Origin: DATLNF01 sp963765815
GTDB taxonomy: Bacteria > Actinomycetota > Actinomycetes > BP-191
Assembly (NCBI GenBank): GCA_963765815.1
Contig: CAVXXT010000008.1
Span: 434,001-498,000 of the forward strand
Length of the DNA: 64,000 bases
Direction: 5' to 3'
This document shows, piece by piece, positions 7,121-23,403 of the stretch (position 1 is its first letter; each line of letters begins with the position of its first letter). A program made the translations under genes and the position numbers. Below the pieces are notes generated by a model, which saw only the letters and a program-made list of their open reading frames with translations, had not been told where the DNA came from and ran no database searches.

Positions 7121-8389
7121 ATGTCGGTGTTCGGGCGCACGGCGCGGCTCCGCCTGCTCGGCGTGGCCTTCCTCGGCGTGCTGGCTCTCCTGCTGGGACT
7201 GGCGGTGGCGGTCTACCAGAAGAAGTTCGTCGACGTCGTCACGGTGAGCCTGCGGACCGGGCGCATCGGCAACCAGCTCGCCGCGCCCGGCGACGTGAAG
7301 CTCCGCGGGCTGATCGTCGGCGAGATCCGCAGCACCACCAGCGACGGGGCGGGCGCGCGGATCGAGATCGCACTCGACCCGGACACGGTCGGGCTGATCC
7401 CGGCGAACGTCGAGGCGCGGATCCTGCCCAAGACGCTGTTCGGGGAGAAGTTCGTCGACCTGATCCTCCCGAGCGCACCGTCGTCGGAGCACATCGCCCA
7501 AGGCGACGTGATCACCGAGGACCGGTCGCAGACCGCGATCGAGACGGAGCGAGTCTTCAAGGACCTGCTGCCGCTCCTGCAGGCGGTGGAGCCGGCGAAG
7601 CTGAACACGTCGCTGAGCGCCGTCGCCACCGCGCTCGAGGGCAGGGGCGACGCACTCGGCGACAACCTGGTCCGGGCGGGGGAGTACTTCCGCGGCCTCA
7701 ACCCGAGCCTGCCCACGCTGACCGAGGATCTGGCCCGGCTGGCCGACGTCGCCCGGTCCTATGACGCGAGCGCACCGGACCTGCTCCGGTTCCTCGCCAA
7801 CTCGTCGGTGACCGCGCGCACGTTCAGCCAGAAGGCCGACGCGCTCGCCGCATTCCTCGCCGGCACGACCGGCTTCGCCAGCACCGCCACCGACCTGCTC
7901 ACCGAGCAGGGCGACCGGATGATCCGGCTCGCTGACGTCGCCCGCCCGACACTGACGACGGCCGCCCGCTACTCGCCGGGGTTCCCCTGTCTGCTCCGCG
8001 GGCTGACCGAGATGGTGCCGCTCGCAAGCGAGACGTTCGGCGGGCCGCAGGGTCCCTACCTGCACATCACGCTCGAGGTGATCGATCAGCGCGGCGGCTA
8101 CCGGCCGGGTGTCGACGACCCGAAGTACGGCGCCGATCCCGGGCCGCGGTGCTATGGGCTGCCGCAGCCGGGTGAGGTGGACAAGGGACCGGGCGCGGGC
8201 AGCGGGCAGACGATCGCCGCGGGCTCGCTCCTCGATGGCGTCACCGGCGCGGTCGGCTCGCCGGAGGAGAAGGCTCGCGTGGCCGCGGTCGCTGCGCCCC
8301 TGCTCGGCGTCTCCCGAGCCGGCGTACCGGACATCACCACGCTGCTGCTCGGTCCGATGATGCGCGGGCTGCAGGTGGGGCTGGCATGA
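7121..8389 (+). CDS. mceA: Mce family protein A
   Basis: First of six Mce proteins, 422 residues. An N-terminal transmembrane anchor (LLGVAFLGVLALLLGLAVAVY) is followed by the MCE domain (about 40-120: PGDVKLRGLIVGEIRS, LPKTLFGEKFVDLILP) and a long helical region that, in known systems, builds the tunnel or needle outside the membrane. The C-terminal 90 residues are Gly/Pro-rich and poorly conserved. GGGAG precedes ATG 7121, six bases after yrbEB. The next gene overlaps by ATGA. The substrate cannot be read from sequence; lipids or sterols are typical for the family. Confidence 0.9.
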   Translation: MSVFGRTARLRLLGVAFLGVLALLLGLAVAVYQKKFVDVVTVSLRTGRIGNQLAAPGDVKLRGLIVGEIRSTTSDGAGARIEIALDPDTVGLIPANVEARILPKTLFGEKFVDLILPSAPSSEHIAQGDVITEDRSQTAIETERVFKDLLPLLQAVEPAKLNTSLSAVATALEGRGDALGDNLVRAGEYFRGLNPSLPTLTEDLARLADVARSYDASAPDLLRFLANSSVTARTFSQKADALAAFLAGTTGFASTATDLLTEQGDRMIRLADVARPTLTTAARYSPGFPCLLRGLTEMVPLASETFGGPQGPYLHITLEVIDQRGGYRPGVDDPKYGADPGPRCYGLPQPGEVDKGPGAGSGQTIAAGSLLDGVTGAVGSPEEKARVAAVAAPLLGVSRAGVPDITTLLLGPMMRGLQVGLA

Positions 8390-9414
8390 GGAGGACTACC
8401 AGCCGCTCCCTCGCGAAGCTCACGGTCTTCGCGGTCGTCACGATCGCCCTGACCGCGGTGCTCGCCGCGACGATGGGCAACCTGTCGCTGAGCAGCGGGG
8501 AGACCTACCACGCGCGGTTCAACGACGTGACGGGGCTGCTCAAGGGCGACGACGTGCGGATCGCGGGCGTGCGGGTCGGCTCGGTCAAGCGGCTGGAGGT
8601 CGACGAGGACGGCGCCGCGCGGGTCACGATGGCGATCGACGACGGCGTGCCGATGCGCACGACGACGCGTGCACGTGTCCGCTACCGCAACCTGGTCGGC
8701 CAGCGGTACGTCAGCCTGACCGAGGGCCCGGGCGCGGGCGGAGCGCTCGAGCCCGGCGCGGTGATCCCGCTCGAGCGCACCGACGAGGCGCTCGACCTCA
8801 CCGTCCTGTTCAACGGCTTCAAGCCGCTCTTCACGGCGCTGACGCCGAAGGACGTCAACACGCTGGCGTTCGAGATCATCCGCACCCTCCAGGGCGAGGG
8901 CGGCACGATCGACAGCCTGCTGTCCCACACCGCGTCGCTCACCAACACCATCGCCGATCGCGACGCAGCCGTCGGTCGTGTCGTCACCAACCTCAACACC
9001 GTCCTCGCCACCGTCGACGCCCGTGACGACCGGCTCAGCAGCCTGCTCGCCGAGCTGCAGCGCTTCGTGTCCGGGCTGTCCGGCGACCGAGAGGCCATCC
9101 TCGGCTCGCTGGCGAGCATCGACTCGCTGGCCGAGTCCACCGCCGACCTGATCTCCGGGATCCGCCCGTCGGTGCGCGCCAACATCGCGGCGCTCGCGCC
9201 GGTCGCGGACAAGCTCGCGTCGGGTGGCAAGCTGGAGCGGCTCACCCAGGAGCTGCCCGGCCGTCTCAGCGCGCTGATCGCCACGGCCAACTACGGGTCG
9301 TGGCAGAACTTCTACCTCTGCGAGTTCACCGGCACGATCACGATCCCGACCCCCGGCGGACCCGTCGTCCGGTCGCCGAACTTCGTGAGCACCGCGCCCA
9401 GGTGTCAGTCATGA
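8386..9414 (+). CDS. mceB: Mce family protein B
   Basis: Second Mce protein, 342 residues. It has a short cytoplasmic start (RRTTSRSLAKL), a membrane helix (VFAVVTIALTAVLAATM), and an MCE domain with VTGLLKGDDVRIAGVRVGSV and RYRNLVGQRYVSLTEG. A long helical segment of heptad-like repeats follows, to about residue 300. The C terminus has two cysteines (NFYLCEF and the terminal RCQS). Both ends overlap neighbouring genes by four bases, so the operon is translationally coupled here. Confidence 0.9.
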   Translation: MRRTTSRSLAKLTVFAVVTIALTAVLAATMGNLSLSSGETYHARFNDVTGLLKGDDVRIAGVRVGSVKRLEVDEDGAARVTMAIDDGVPMRTTTRARVRYRNLVGQRYVSLTEGPGAGGALEPGAVIPLERTDEALDLTVLFNGFKPLFTALTPKDVNTLAFEIIRTLQGEGGTIDSLLSHTASLTNTIADRDAAVGRVVTNLNTVLATVDARDDRLSSLLAELQRFVSGLSGDREAILGSLASIDSLAESTADLISGIRPSVRANIAALAPVADKLASGGKLERLTQELPGRLSALIATANYGSWQNFYLCEFTGTITIPTPGGPVVRSPNFVSTAPRCQS

Positions 9415-10412
9415 CGCCGTTCCGCGAGCGCAACCCGGTGCCGATCGGCGGGTTCGGCCTGCTGCTGATGGCGCTGCTGATGTTCGGCGCGTTCAACGCC
9501 GACCGCCTGCCGTTCATCGGCAGCGGCGAGACCTACCGCGCCGCCTTCGTCGAGGCCGCCGGGCTGAAGGTGGGCGACGAGGTGCGGATCGCCGGCATCA
9601 AGGTCGGCGAGGTCGAGGAGATCTCCCTCGTCGGCACCCACGTGCGCGTCGTCATGCGGATGCGGCCGTCGACCCGGCTCGGCGAGCAGACGCGCGCCGC
9701 GATCAAGATCAAGACAGTGCTCGGCCAGAAGTACGTCGCGGTCGAGCCGGCCGGGTCGGGGGAGCTGGACCGCGAGGTGGAGATCCCGGTCGAGCGGACC
9801 ACGAGCCCGTTCACCCTCGAGGACGCGTTCGGGGGTCTCTCGCGCACCATCGACGAGATCGACACCGATCAGCTGGCGAAGGCGTTCGACACGTTGACCG
9901 AGACGTTCAAGGACTCGCCGGACGACGTGCAGGCTGCGCTGCGCGGGCTCTCGCGGCTCTCCCGGACCGTCTCCTCCCGCGACGCCGAGCTGCGTCAGCT
10001 CCTCGACCACGCGGCGGGCGTCACCACGGTGCTGGCCGACCGCGACGACGAGCTGGTCAAGCTCATGGCGGACGGGGATCTGCTGCTGCGCGCCGTCGAG
10101 CAGCGTCGCGACGTGATCCACCAGCTGCTGGTGAACACCTCCGCGCTGTCGCGCCAGCTCACGGCGCTGGTGCAGGAGAACCGCACGGCGCTCAAGCCGG
10201 CGCTGGACAACCTCAACCGCGTCGTCGACGTGCTCCAGCGCAACAAAGCGAGCGTCGAGGAGTCGATCCGGCTGCTCGGCCCGTTCGTCCGCGACCTCAC
10301 CAACACGATCGGCAACGGCCGTTGGTTCGACGTGTTCATCAGCAGCCTCGTGCCGCTCCCGCCGGCGGTCGAGCTCCCGCCGACGCCCGCGCCGAAGGCA
10401 GGGTCGCGATGA
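9411..10412 (+). CDS. mceC: Mce family protein C
   Basis: Third Mce protein, 333 residues. A helix near the N terminus (GGFGLLLMALLMFGAFNAD) precedes an MCE domain (EAAGLKVGDEVRIAGIKVGE; KTVLGQKYVAVEPAG) and a long alpha-helical region with repeated Leu/Val heptads (residues about 150-310). The tail is Pro-rich. ATG 9411 overlaps the mceB stop (ATGA); earlier in-frame starts are possible but would lie inside mceB. The end overlaps mceD. Confidence 0.9.
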   Translation: MTPFRERNPVPIGGFGLLLMALLMFGAFNADRLPFIGSGETYRAAFVEAAGLKVGDEVRIAGIKVGEVEEISLVGTHVRVVMRMRPSTRLGEQTRAAIKIKTVLGQKYVAVEPAGSGELDREVEIPVERTTSPFTLEDAFGGLSRTIDEIDTDQLAKAFDTLTETFKDSPDDVQAALRGLSRLSRTVSSRDAELRQLLDHAAGVTTVLADRDDELVKLMADGDLLLRAVEQRRDVIHQLLVNTSALSRQLTALVQENRTALKPALDNLNRVVDVLQRNKASVEESIRLLGPFVRDLTNTIGNGRWFDVFISSLVPLPPAVELPPTPAPKAGSR

Positions 10413-11530
10413 AGCGCGTCACTGCCGTCGTCGTCGCTCTCGTCGCGCTCTTCGCGGTGGCTGGAGCGGTCGTGCTCAGTCGTCGTGGCGAGGCGACCAT
10501 CACGATGACGGCGCACTTCACCCGGGCGGTCGGCCTCTACCCGGGCTCCACCGTCCGGGTGCTGGGAGTCGAGGTAGGCACGATCACCGAGGTCGTCCCG
10601 GAGGGGACGACGGTCCGGGTCGAGATGGAGGTGCCGGCTTCCCGGCGGATCCCCGCCGACGCCCGCGCCCTCGTCGTGCCGCCTTCGCTGGTCAGCGACC
10701 GCTACGTGCAGCTGACCCCCGTCTACGCCTCGGGCCCGGTCATGGCCGATGGCGCCGACATCCCGGTCGAGCGGACCGGTACGCCGGTCGAGCTCGACGC
10801 GGTGCTCGCCAGCCTGAACGACCTCACCGTCGCCCTCGGCCCGGACGGCGCCAACCGCGCCGGTGCTCTGGGCCGGCTGGTCAGCACGGGCGCGAAGAAC
10901 CTCGGTGGCAACGGCACCGCACTGCACGACGCGCTGCAGGACCTCTCCCTCGCTGTCGGCACGCTGAGCGGCGGTCGTGAGGACCTGGTCGCGGTGCTCA
11001 CCCAGCTCGGCGACTTCACGGCGACACTGGCGGAGAGCGACGCGACGGTGCGCGACTTCAACAGCAGCCTCGCCACGGTGTCCGAGCAGCTCGCCGACGA
11101 GCGGGACGAGCTGGGCGCTGCGCTGCGCAACCTCGCCGTCGCGCTCGCTCAGGTGCAGACGTTCGTCCGCGACAACCGCGGCGCGCTCGTCGAGGGGGTC
11201 GACGGCCTCGCCGACGTGACCGGCATCCTGGTCCGGCAGAAGGACTCGCTCACCGAGTTCCTCGACGTGGCTCCGCTCGCACTGCAGAACCTGGTCAACA
11301 CGTTCAACGCGAAGTCCGGGACGCTGGACGCGCGCAACGACTTCCAGCAGTCCGAGAACCCGGCGCTCTTCGTCTGCGAGCTGCTGGAGGCGCTCGGCGA
11401 GGACTGCCCGCTCGCGCCGTCCGGGTCGACCCCCATCCGACCGGCGTCGGCCGGCGCGGGCCCGGTGTCAGTGACGCCCGTCCGCGACCTGACCCTCGGC
11501 GGCATCCTGCTGCCCAAGGACCGTCGATGA
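10409..11530 (+). CDS. mceD: Mce family protein D
   Basis: Fourth Mce protein, 373 residues. The N-terminal helix is VTAVVVALVALFAVAGAVVL. The MCE domain contains TRAVGLYPGSTVRVLGVEVG and PPSLVSDRYVQLTPVY. A long helical domain follows. Near the C terminus is a pair of cysteines about ten residues apart (FVCELLEALGEDCPL), a recurring feature of this class. ATG 10409 overlaps the mceC stop. The last four bases overlap mceE. Confidence 0.9.
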   Translation: MKRVTAVVVALVALFAVAGAVVLSRRGEATITMTAHFTRAVGLYPGSTVRVLGVEVGTITEVVPEGTTVRVEMEVPASRRIPADARALVVPPSLVSDRYVQLTPVYASGPVMADGADIPVERTGTPVELDAVLASLNDLTVALGPDGANRAGALGRLVSTGAKNLGGNGTALHDALQDLSLAVGTLSGGREDLVAVLTQLGDFTATLAESDATVRDFNSSLATVSEQLADERDELGAALRNLAVALAQVQTFVRDNRGALVEGVDGLADVTGILVRQKDSLTEFLDVAPLALQNLVNTFNAKSGTLDARNDFQQSENPALFVCELLEALGEDCPLAPSGSTPIRPASAGAGPVSVTPVRDLTLGGILLPKDRR

Positions 11531-12654
11531 CCGGCCTGCGCCGCTCGACGCGGCTGGGTCTGGTGGTGACGCTCGTGGCGTCACTCGCGTCGTGCGAGTT
11601 CCACGGCCTGTCGGACGTCACCCTGCCGGGTGGCGCAGCGACCAGCGACGACGTCTACCGCGTCACCGTCGTCTTCGACGACGTGCTCGACCTGGTCCAG
11701 CAGTCCGCGGTCAAGGTCAACGACGTGACGGTCGGCAGCGTGGAGAAGATCACCCTCGACGGCTACCACGCGGTGGTCGTCTGCCGGCTCGAGGACGACG
11801 TCGAGCTGCCGGGCGACACCGTGGCGGAGCTGCGCCAGACCTCGCTGCTCGGCGAGAAGTTCGTCTCTCTCGAGATCCCCGAGTCCGGCGCCGGCGCCGG
11901 GACGCTCGCCGACGGCGCCGTCATCCCGGTCTCCCGCACCGACCGCAACCCGGAGGTCGAGGAGCTGCTCGGGGCGCTGTCCGGGCTGCTCAACGGCGGC
12001 GGGGTCGAGCAGCTGCATACCATCTCGGTCGAGCTCGGCGCTGCTCTCGCCGGTCGCGAGGACAAGGTGCGCGACTTCCTGCGCCAGCTCGACACCTTCG
12101 TCGCCGGGCTCGACCGCAGCAAGGCCGACGTGGTGCGCGCCATCGACGCGCTCGACGCCCTGACGGCGACGCTGGCCCGGCAGAAGCAGACCATCGCCAC
12201 CGCGCTCGACGAGATCGGCCCCGGCCTCACCGTGCTCGCCGACCAGCGTCAGCACCTGACCGAGATGCTGCAGGGGCTGGCCCGGCTCGGTGTCGTCGGC
12301 ACGAAGGTCATCCGGGCGAGCCGCGCGGACACCGAGGCGGACCTCGCGGCACTCAGACCGATCCTGGAGAAGCTCGAAGCCGCCGGCGACTACCTCCCGG
12401 GCGCTCTGCCGATCATCCTCACCTACCCCTATCCGCCCACGGTCGAGAAGGGGATCCGAGGCGACTACGCCGGCCTGAAGATCACCGCCGACCTGGACTT
12501 CACGAGGGCGCTCAACAACATCACGTCGTCGCCGAGCACGACGCCCACGACGGCTCCCGGCGCCGGACCGTTCGATGCGCCCGCTGCCGGCGCGGCGCCG
12601 TACGCTGGGCCGATCGGCGACATCCTCGACCTGCTGATGGCGGGGTTGCGATGA
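11527..12654 (+). CDS. mceE: Mce family lipoprotein E
   Basis: Fifth Mce protein, 375 residues. The first 22 residues form a lipoprotein signal peptide with lipobox LASC, so Cys23 is the probable lipidation site. The MCE domain follows (VQQSAVKVNDVTVGSVEKI; RQTSLLGEKFVSLEIPE), then a helical domain and a Ser/Thr/Pro-rich tail. A lipoprotein at position E is the standard arrangement, as in mycobacterial LprK/MceE. It overlaps mceD and mceF by four bases each. Confidence 0.92.
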   Translation: MTGLRRSTRLGLVVTLVASLASCEFHGLSDVTLPGGAATSDDVYRVTVVFDDVLDLVQQSAVKVNDVTVGSVEKITLDGYHAVVVCRLEDDVELPGDTVAELRQTSLLGEKFVSLEIPESGAGAGTLADGAVIPVSRTDRNPEVEELLGALSGLLNGGGVEQLHTISVELGAALAGREDKVRDFLRQLDTFVAGLDRSKADVVRAIDALDALTATLARQKQTIATALDEIGPGLTVLADQRQHLTEMLQGLARLGVVGTKVIRASRADTEADLAALRPILEKLEAAGDYLPGALPIILTYPYPPTVEKGIRGDYAGLKITADLDFTRALNNITSSPSTTPTTAPGAGPFDAPAAGAAPYAGPIGDILDLLMAGLR

Positions 12655-13928
12655 TCCGCCGCGGGGTCAAGATCCAGCTGCTCGTGTTCGTCCTCGTGTC
12701 GGCGCTCGGGATCGTCTACACCGGGCTGAACTTCGTCGGCCTCGACAAGTGGTACCGCCCGGACACCTCGGTGAGCGCCCGGTTCAGGGAGTCCGGCGGG
12801 ATCTTCAGCAACGCGGAGGTCACCTACCGCGGCGTGCCCGTCGGGCGGGTCGGCGACCTCGAGCTGCGACCGGACGGCGTGTCCGTCGAGCTGCTGCTCG
12901 AACGAGGCGTGAAGGTGCCCACGGCGGTCCGCGCGGTCGTCGAGAACCGGTCGGCGGTCGGCGAGCAGTACGTCGACCTCCAGCCGACCCGCTCCGGTCC
13001 GCCGTACCTCTCCGCGGGTGACGAGATCCCGCTGGCGGACACGCAGATCCCGCTGCGCGTCGACGAGGTGCTGCTGAACCTCGACCGCTTCGCGCGGTCG
13101 GTCGACACCGCCGAGCTGGCCGTCGTCGTCGACGAGCTCGGCCAGGCGTTCACCGGGCTCGGGCCCGATCTCGCCCGGCTGATCGACGAGGGCAACGCGC
13201 TCACCGAGGCGGTGACCTCGGCGCTGCCGCAGACGGTGCGGCTGATCGACGACGGCAGGACGGTGCTCGCGACCCAGCAGCAGTCCAGTGACGAGCTGCG
13301 CCGGTTCAGCGCCGGCCTCGCCGCGCTGAGCGCCCAGCTGAGGGCGAGTGATCCCGACCTGCGCGCGACGCTCGACCAGGGGATCCTCGCCGCCCGCGAG
13401 CTCGACACCCTCCTCCGCACGGTGCGGCCGGGCCTCGGCGTCCTGCTCGGCAACCTGGTCACCGTCGGCGAGATCCAGGCCGCGCGGATCCCCGCTCTGC
13501 GCGAGATCTTCATCAACTACCCGCTCGCGGTGACCTCAGGCGACGTCGTCGCGCCCGGCGACGCCACCGCGCACTTCGGCCTGGCCTTCGGCGAGGGCGG
13601 GCCGTGCACCGTCGGGTACGAGTCCACGCCGCGTCGTACGGCGTTCGACACCGCGCCGCGCCGGCCGAACCTCGACACCGACTGCCGCGAGCCCAGCGAC
13701 AGCCCGAACGACGTCCGCGGCTCCCGCAACGCCCCAACGCCCAACGGCCGGCGCGGCGCGGACCCGCCGGGCGGTCCGCAGACGAAGGTCGGCACCTATG
13801 ATCCGTTCAGCGGTCTGCTGACCGCACCGAGCGGGGAGCAGGTGCTGCTCGGCTCCTCCGGCGGCCAGGAGCGCTCGCTGGGCCGTGAGTCGTGGAAGTC
13901 CCTCCTGCTCGCGTCGCTGTTCGGCTGA
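12651..13928 (+). CDS. mceF: Mce family protein F
   Basis: Sixth Mce protein, 425 residues. An N-terminal helix (IQLLVFVLVSALGIVYTGLN) precedes the MCE domain (SGGIFSNAEVTYRGVPVGRV; NRSAVGEQYVDLQPTR) and a helical region. The C-terminal 150 residues include two cysteines (EGGPCTVGYES; DTDCREP) and then disordered Pro/Gly/Arg-rich sequence. It starts with ATG overlapping the mceE stop and is the last Mce gene. A gap of 32 bases separates it from the two associated genes. Confidence 0.91.
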   Translation: MIRRGVKIQLLVFVLVSALGIVYTGLNFVGLDKWYRPDTSVSARFRESGGIFSNAEVTYRGVPVGRVGDLELRPDGVSVELLLERGVKVPTAVRAVVENRSAVGEQYVDLQPTRSGPPYLSAGDEIPLADTQIPLRVDEVLLNLDRFARSVDTAELAVVVDELGQAFTGLGPDLARLIDEGNALTEAVTSALPQTVRLIDDGRTVLATQQQSSDELRRFSAGLAALSAQLRASDPDLRATLDQGILAARELDTLLRTVRPGLGVLLGNLVTVGEIQAARIPALREIFINYPLAVTSGDVVAPGDATAHFGLAFGEGGPCTVGYESTPRRTAFDTAPRRPNLDTDCREPSDSPNDVRGSRNAPTPNGRRGADPPGGPQTKVGTYDPFSGLLTAPSGEQVLLGSSGGQERSLGRESWKSLLLASLFG

Positions 13929-13960
13929 CCCGCCCGCCCACCCGAGCCACGAGGACGCCC

Positions 13961-14707
13961 GTGCCCGAGCCCGAGGACGTCGTGCGCGACGTGCTGGCCG
14001 GCACCGTGTGGGCTCCGCACGAGGCCCGAACCGCCGCGGAGCCGCCGGCGCTGCCCCCGGTCGTCGAGCTGACCTTCCCTGAGACGACCGTCGTGGCGCC
14101 GATCGTCCTCGAGCCGGTCGCACCACCGGAGGCCGTCCCCGAAGCGGTCGAGGTCGACGGCGCGCCGGCCGGGGACGAGCCCAACGAGGCGGACCCCCGC
14201 CCGACCGCGCCCCGCGACCGCCGGGGCACCGCGCTGCTCACCGCGCTCGCGCTCGTCGTGATCGCGCTCGGGGTCACCTCCGCCGTCCTCGTCCGCGCCG
14301 TGCGCCGTCACGACGCCGAGTCCGACCGGCGCACCGCGGCGGTCACGGCGGCACGCCAGGCCGCAGTGAACTTCACGACGATCGACTACCGCACGCTCGA
14401 CCGAGACCTGGCCAGGGTGGCCGACGGTGCGACCGGCGACTTCCGGCGGGAGTTCACCACGCAGGCCACGTCGAAGGAGTTCACCGACCGTGTGCGCACG
14501 ACGAAGGTCGTGTCGACGGGCGAGGTGCTCGATGCCGCGGTCACGGACCTGTCCCGGGACCGCGCGGTCGTGCTGGTGATCGCCGACAGCACCGTGACCA
14601 ACTCGAGCCTGCCCGCGCCGGGCGCCGTGCGGCACGTCCGCCTGCGGCTGACGATGACGCTGGTGCGCGGCCACTGGCTGGTGTCCGACCTGGCGCCCGC
14701 GGCATGA
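13961..14707 (+). CDS. Mce-associated membrane protein
   Basis: The 248-residue product has an acidic, Pro/Ala-rich cytoplasmic part (1-88) and one transmembrane helix (GTALLTALALVVIALGVTSA). An outer domain of about 130 residues contains the pattern NFTTIDYRTLDRDLARV. This is the layout of the Mam (Mce-associated membrane) proteins found downstream of actinobacterial mceF genes. Mam proteins are thought to stabilise Mce complexes; their exact action is not known. GTG 13961 is preceded by ACGAGGA. Confidence 0.8.
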   Translation: MPEPEDVVRDVLAGTVWAPHEARTAAEPPALPPVVELTFPETTVVAPIVLEPVAPPEAVPEAVEVDGAPAGDEPNEADPRPTAPRDRRGTALLTALALVVIALGVTSAVLVRAVRRHDAESDRRTAAVTAARQAAVNFTTIDYRTLDRDLARVADGATGDFRREFTTQATSKEFTDRVRTTKVVSTGEVLDAAVTDLSRDRAVVLVIADSTVTNSSLPAPGAVRHVRLRLTMTLVRGHWLVSDLAPAA

Positions 14708-15195
14708 CCCGATCCCGCCGTACGACGGCCCTGCTGGCTGCTCTGGTCGCGGCCGCGGTGGTCCTGCTCGGGGTGACCGGCTGGGCCGCGGTCCAGCTGC
14801 GCGACCGTCGACTGGTCGCTGCCGCGCGCACCGATGCCCTGGCCGCCGCTCGGATCGCGGCGGTCGAGCTGCTCTCCTACGACTACCGGCGCCTCGACGC
14901 GGACTTCGCCCGGGCCAGGAAGCACGTCACCGGCCGCTTCGCCGAGGAGTACGCGACGACGACCGAGAAGACCGTGCGGCCGACGGCGACCCGCTACCAG
15001 GCGGTGGTCGAGGCGAGCCTGGTCGACGCGGGCGTCCGGTCGGCGTCCCGGGACCGGGTCGTGGTCCTGGTCTTCGTCAACCAGGTCAGCCGCAACACCC
15101 GCCTCGCCGCCCCGCAGATCGACCAGAACCGGGTCCGCATGACGCTGAGCCTGGTCGACGGGCAGTGGCGGGTCTCCGAGGTCGACGCTCTGTAG
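14704..15195 (+). CDS. Second Mce-associated membrane protein
   Basis: The 163-residue product resembles the outer domain of its neighbour: one N-terminal helix (TALLAALVAAAVVLLGVTGWAAV), then AVELLSYDYRRLDADFARAR and a C-terminal strand RVRMTLSLVDGQWRVSEV. It lacks the long acidic head. ATG 14704 overlaps the previous stop (ATGA). The similarity suggests a tandem duplication. It is the last gene of the mce operon; no clear terminator is visible before the rpoB promoter. Confidence 0.78.
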   Translation: MTRSRRTTALLAALVAAAVVLLGVTGWAAVQLRDRRLVAAARTDALAAARIAAVELLSYDYRRLDADFARARKHVTGRFAEEYATTTEKTVRPTATRYQAVVEASLVDAGVRSASRDRVVVLVFVNQVSRNTRLAAPQIDQNRVRMTLSLVDGQWRVSEVDAL

Positions 15196-15296
15196 TCGCC
15201 CTGGGACGCGCCTCGCCGTACCCGGCTGGGTGCTTGACGGGGGTATCCGCGCGCGGTTTCCTGATCGGGTTCGTGAATACCGTCGAGCACGTGGAA

Positions 15297-15325
15297 TCGA
15301 CAGCGGTCTAGCCAGCGGCTAGACT
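15297..15325 (+). promoter_or_regulatory. Putative rpoBC promoter
   Basis: TCGACA (15297-15302) and TAGACT (15320-15325) are separated by 17 bases, a strong sigma-70-like match. Transcription would begin near 15332, leaving a leader of about 100 bases. The 237-base gap between the mce operon and rpoB also holds a TTGACG at 15234, but it has no good -10 partner. Confidence 0.66.
15306..15324. promoter_or_regulatory. Palindrome over the rpoB -10 box
   Basis: A perfect inverted repeat, GTCTAGCC-AGC-GGCTAGAC, fills the spacer and five of the six bases of the -10 box. The position suits an operator for a dimeric repressor; no such regulator is identified here, so that role is inferred. Confidence 0.45.
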
Positions 15326-15432
15326 GCCCCTTTGCCCTGCCCAAACCTCCGGTCGCTTCATATGGCGGTAGCCGACCGGGGGCCGCTCGTGCGCGCCCGT
15401 GTGCATGAGTGTGTGCCCCGGAAGGACGTTCC

Positions 15433-18834
<3,402 letters not shown>

Positions 18835-18895
18835 CGCGCCACCTCGCACAGCCAACTGCCATAGCCACTGAACTTCAGTAGACGGGACAGCGACC

Positions 18896-22775
<3,880 letters not shown>

Positions 22776-22785
22776 TCAGCCACGA

Positions 22786-22823
22786 CCGAGAGGGCCGTCT
22801 CCTTCGGGAGGCGGCCCTCTCGG
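22786..22823. terminator. Bidirectional terminator between rpoC and mug
   Basis: A 12-bp stem pairs CCGAGAGGGCCG (22786-22797) with CGGCCCTCTCGG (22812-22823); the loop can pair further (TCTCC with GGGAG). It lies ten bases after the rpoC stop and four before the mug stop, so it can end both converging transcripts. Confidence 0.78.
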
Positions 22824-22827
22824 CGTC

Positions 22828-23403
22828 TCAGGTGTGTCCGTCCAGGAACTCGCGGACCTCGCCGTACACCCGGGCCAGGTCGGCGAGCTGGTAGTGGGCG
22901 TTGAGCCCGCTCGGGTTGGGCAGCAGCCACACGACGGTCTCGCCGATCCGCTCCGGCTGGCGGCCGACCGTCGCCTTCGCGGTGCCGAACGCGGTGCGGT
23001 AGGCGCCCAGGCCGAGGAAAGCGACCACTCGGGGTCGCCACGTCGCCACCGTCTCCTCGATCCGCGCCCGGCCGGCGCGGACCTGCTCGGCGGTGAGCTC
23101 GTCCGCTCTCGCGGTGGCGAAGTTCACGACGTTGGTGACGCCGATGCCGAGGGAGAGCAGCTCCGCGCCCTCGCTCGGGTGCAGGCGTCTGGGTGTCAGC
23201 CCGGCGAGGTGCAGGGTGGGCCAGAGCCGGTTGGCCGGGTTGCCGAAGTGGCAGCCGGCCGCCGCTGACCACAGGCTCGGGTTGATGCCGCAGAGCAGCA
23301 GCCGCAGGCCGGGCGCCACCAGGTCGGGGACAGGCTGGCCGTACGCCGCCTGCAATTCCTCCCGTGAGGGGCGCGGATAGCTCTCGGGGGTCGGTGGGCT
23401 CAC
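22828..23403 (-). CDS. mug: G/U mismatch-specific DNA glycosylase
   Basis: This base-excision repair enzyme removes uracil, or ethenocytosine, from mismatches with G. The 191-residue product has the family motifs GINPSLWSAAAGCHFGNPAN (substrate pocket, with the catalytic Asn of GINPS), GVTNVVNFATARADEL and the C-terminal LLPNPSGLNAHYQ. GTG at 23403 is the assumed start; the frame stays open for a further 560 bases upstream, so the exact start is uncertain. It is the only minus-strand gene in the first 40 kb and shares a terminator with rpoC. Confidence 0.88.
   Translation of the reverse strand: MSPPTPESYPRPSREELQAAYGQPVPDLVAPGLRLLLCGINPSLWSAAAGCHFGNPANRLWPTLHLAGLTPRRLHPSEGAELLSLGIGVTNVVNFATARADELTAEQVRAGRARIEETVATWRPRVVAFLGLGAYRTAFGTAKATVGRQPERIGETVVWLLPNPSGLNAHYQLADLARVYGEVREFLDGHT

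Noticed and set aside
15234..15262. Promoter from TTGACG at 15234
   Set aside because: The -35 is good, but no -10-like hexamer lies 16-19 bases downstream; the TCGACA/TAGACT pair is better.
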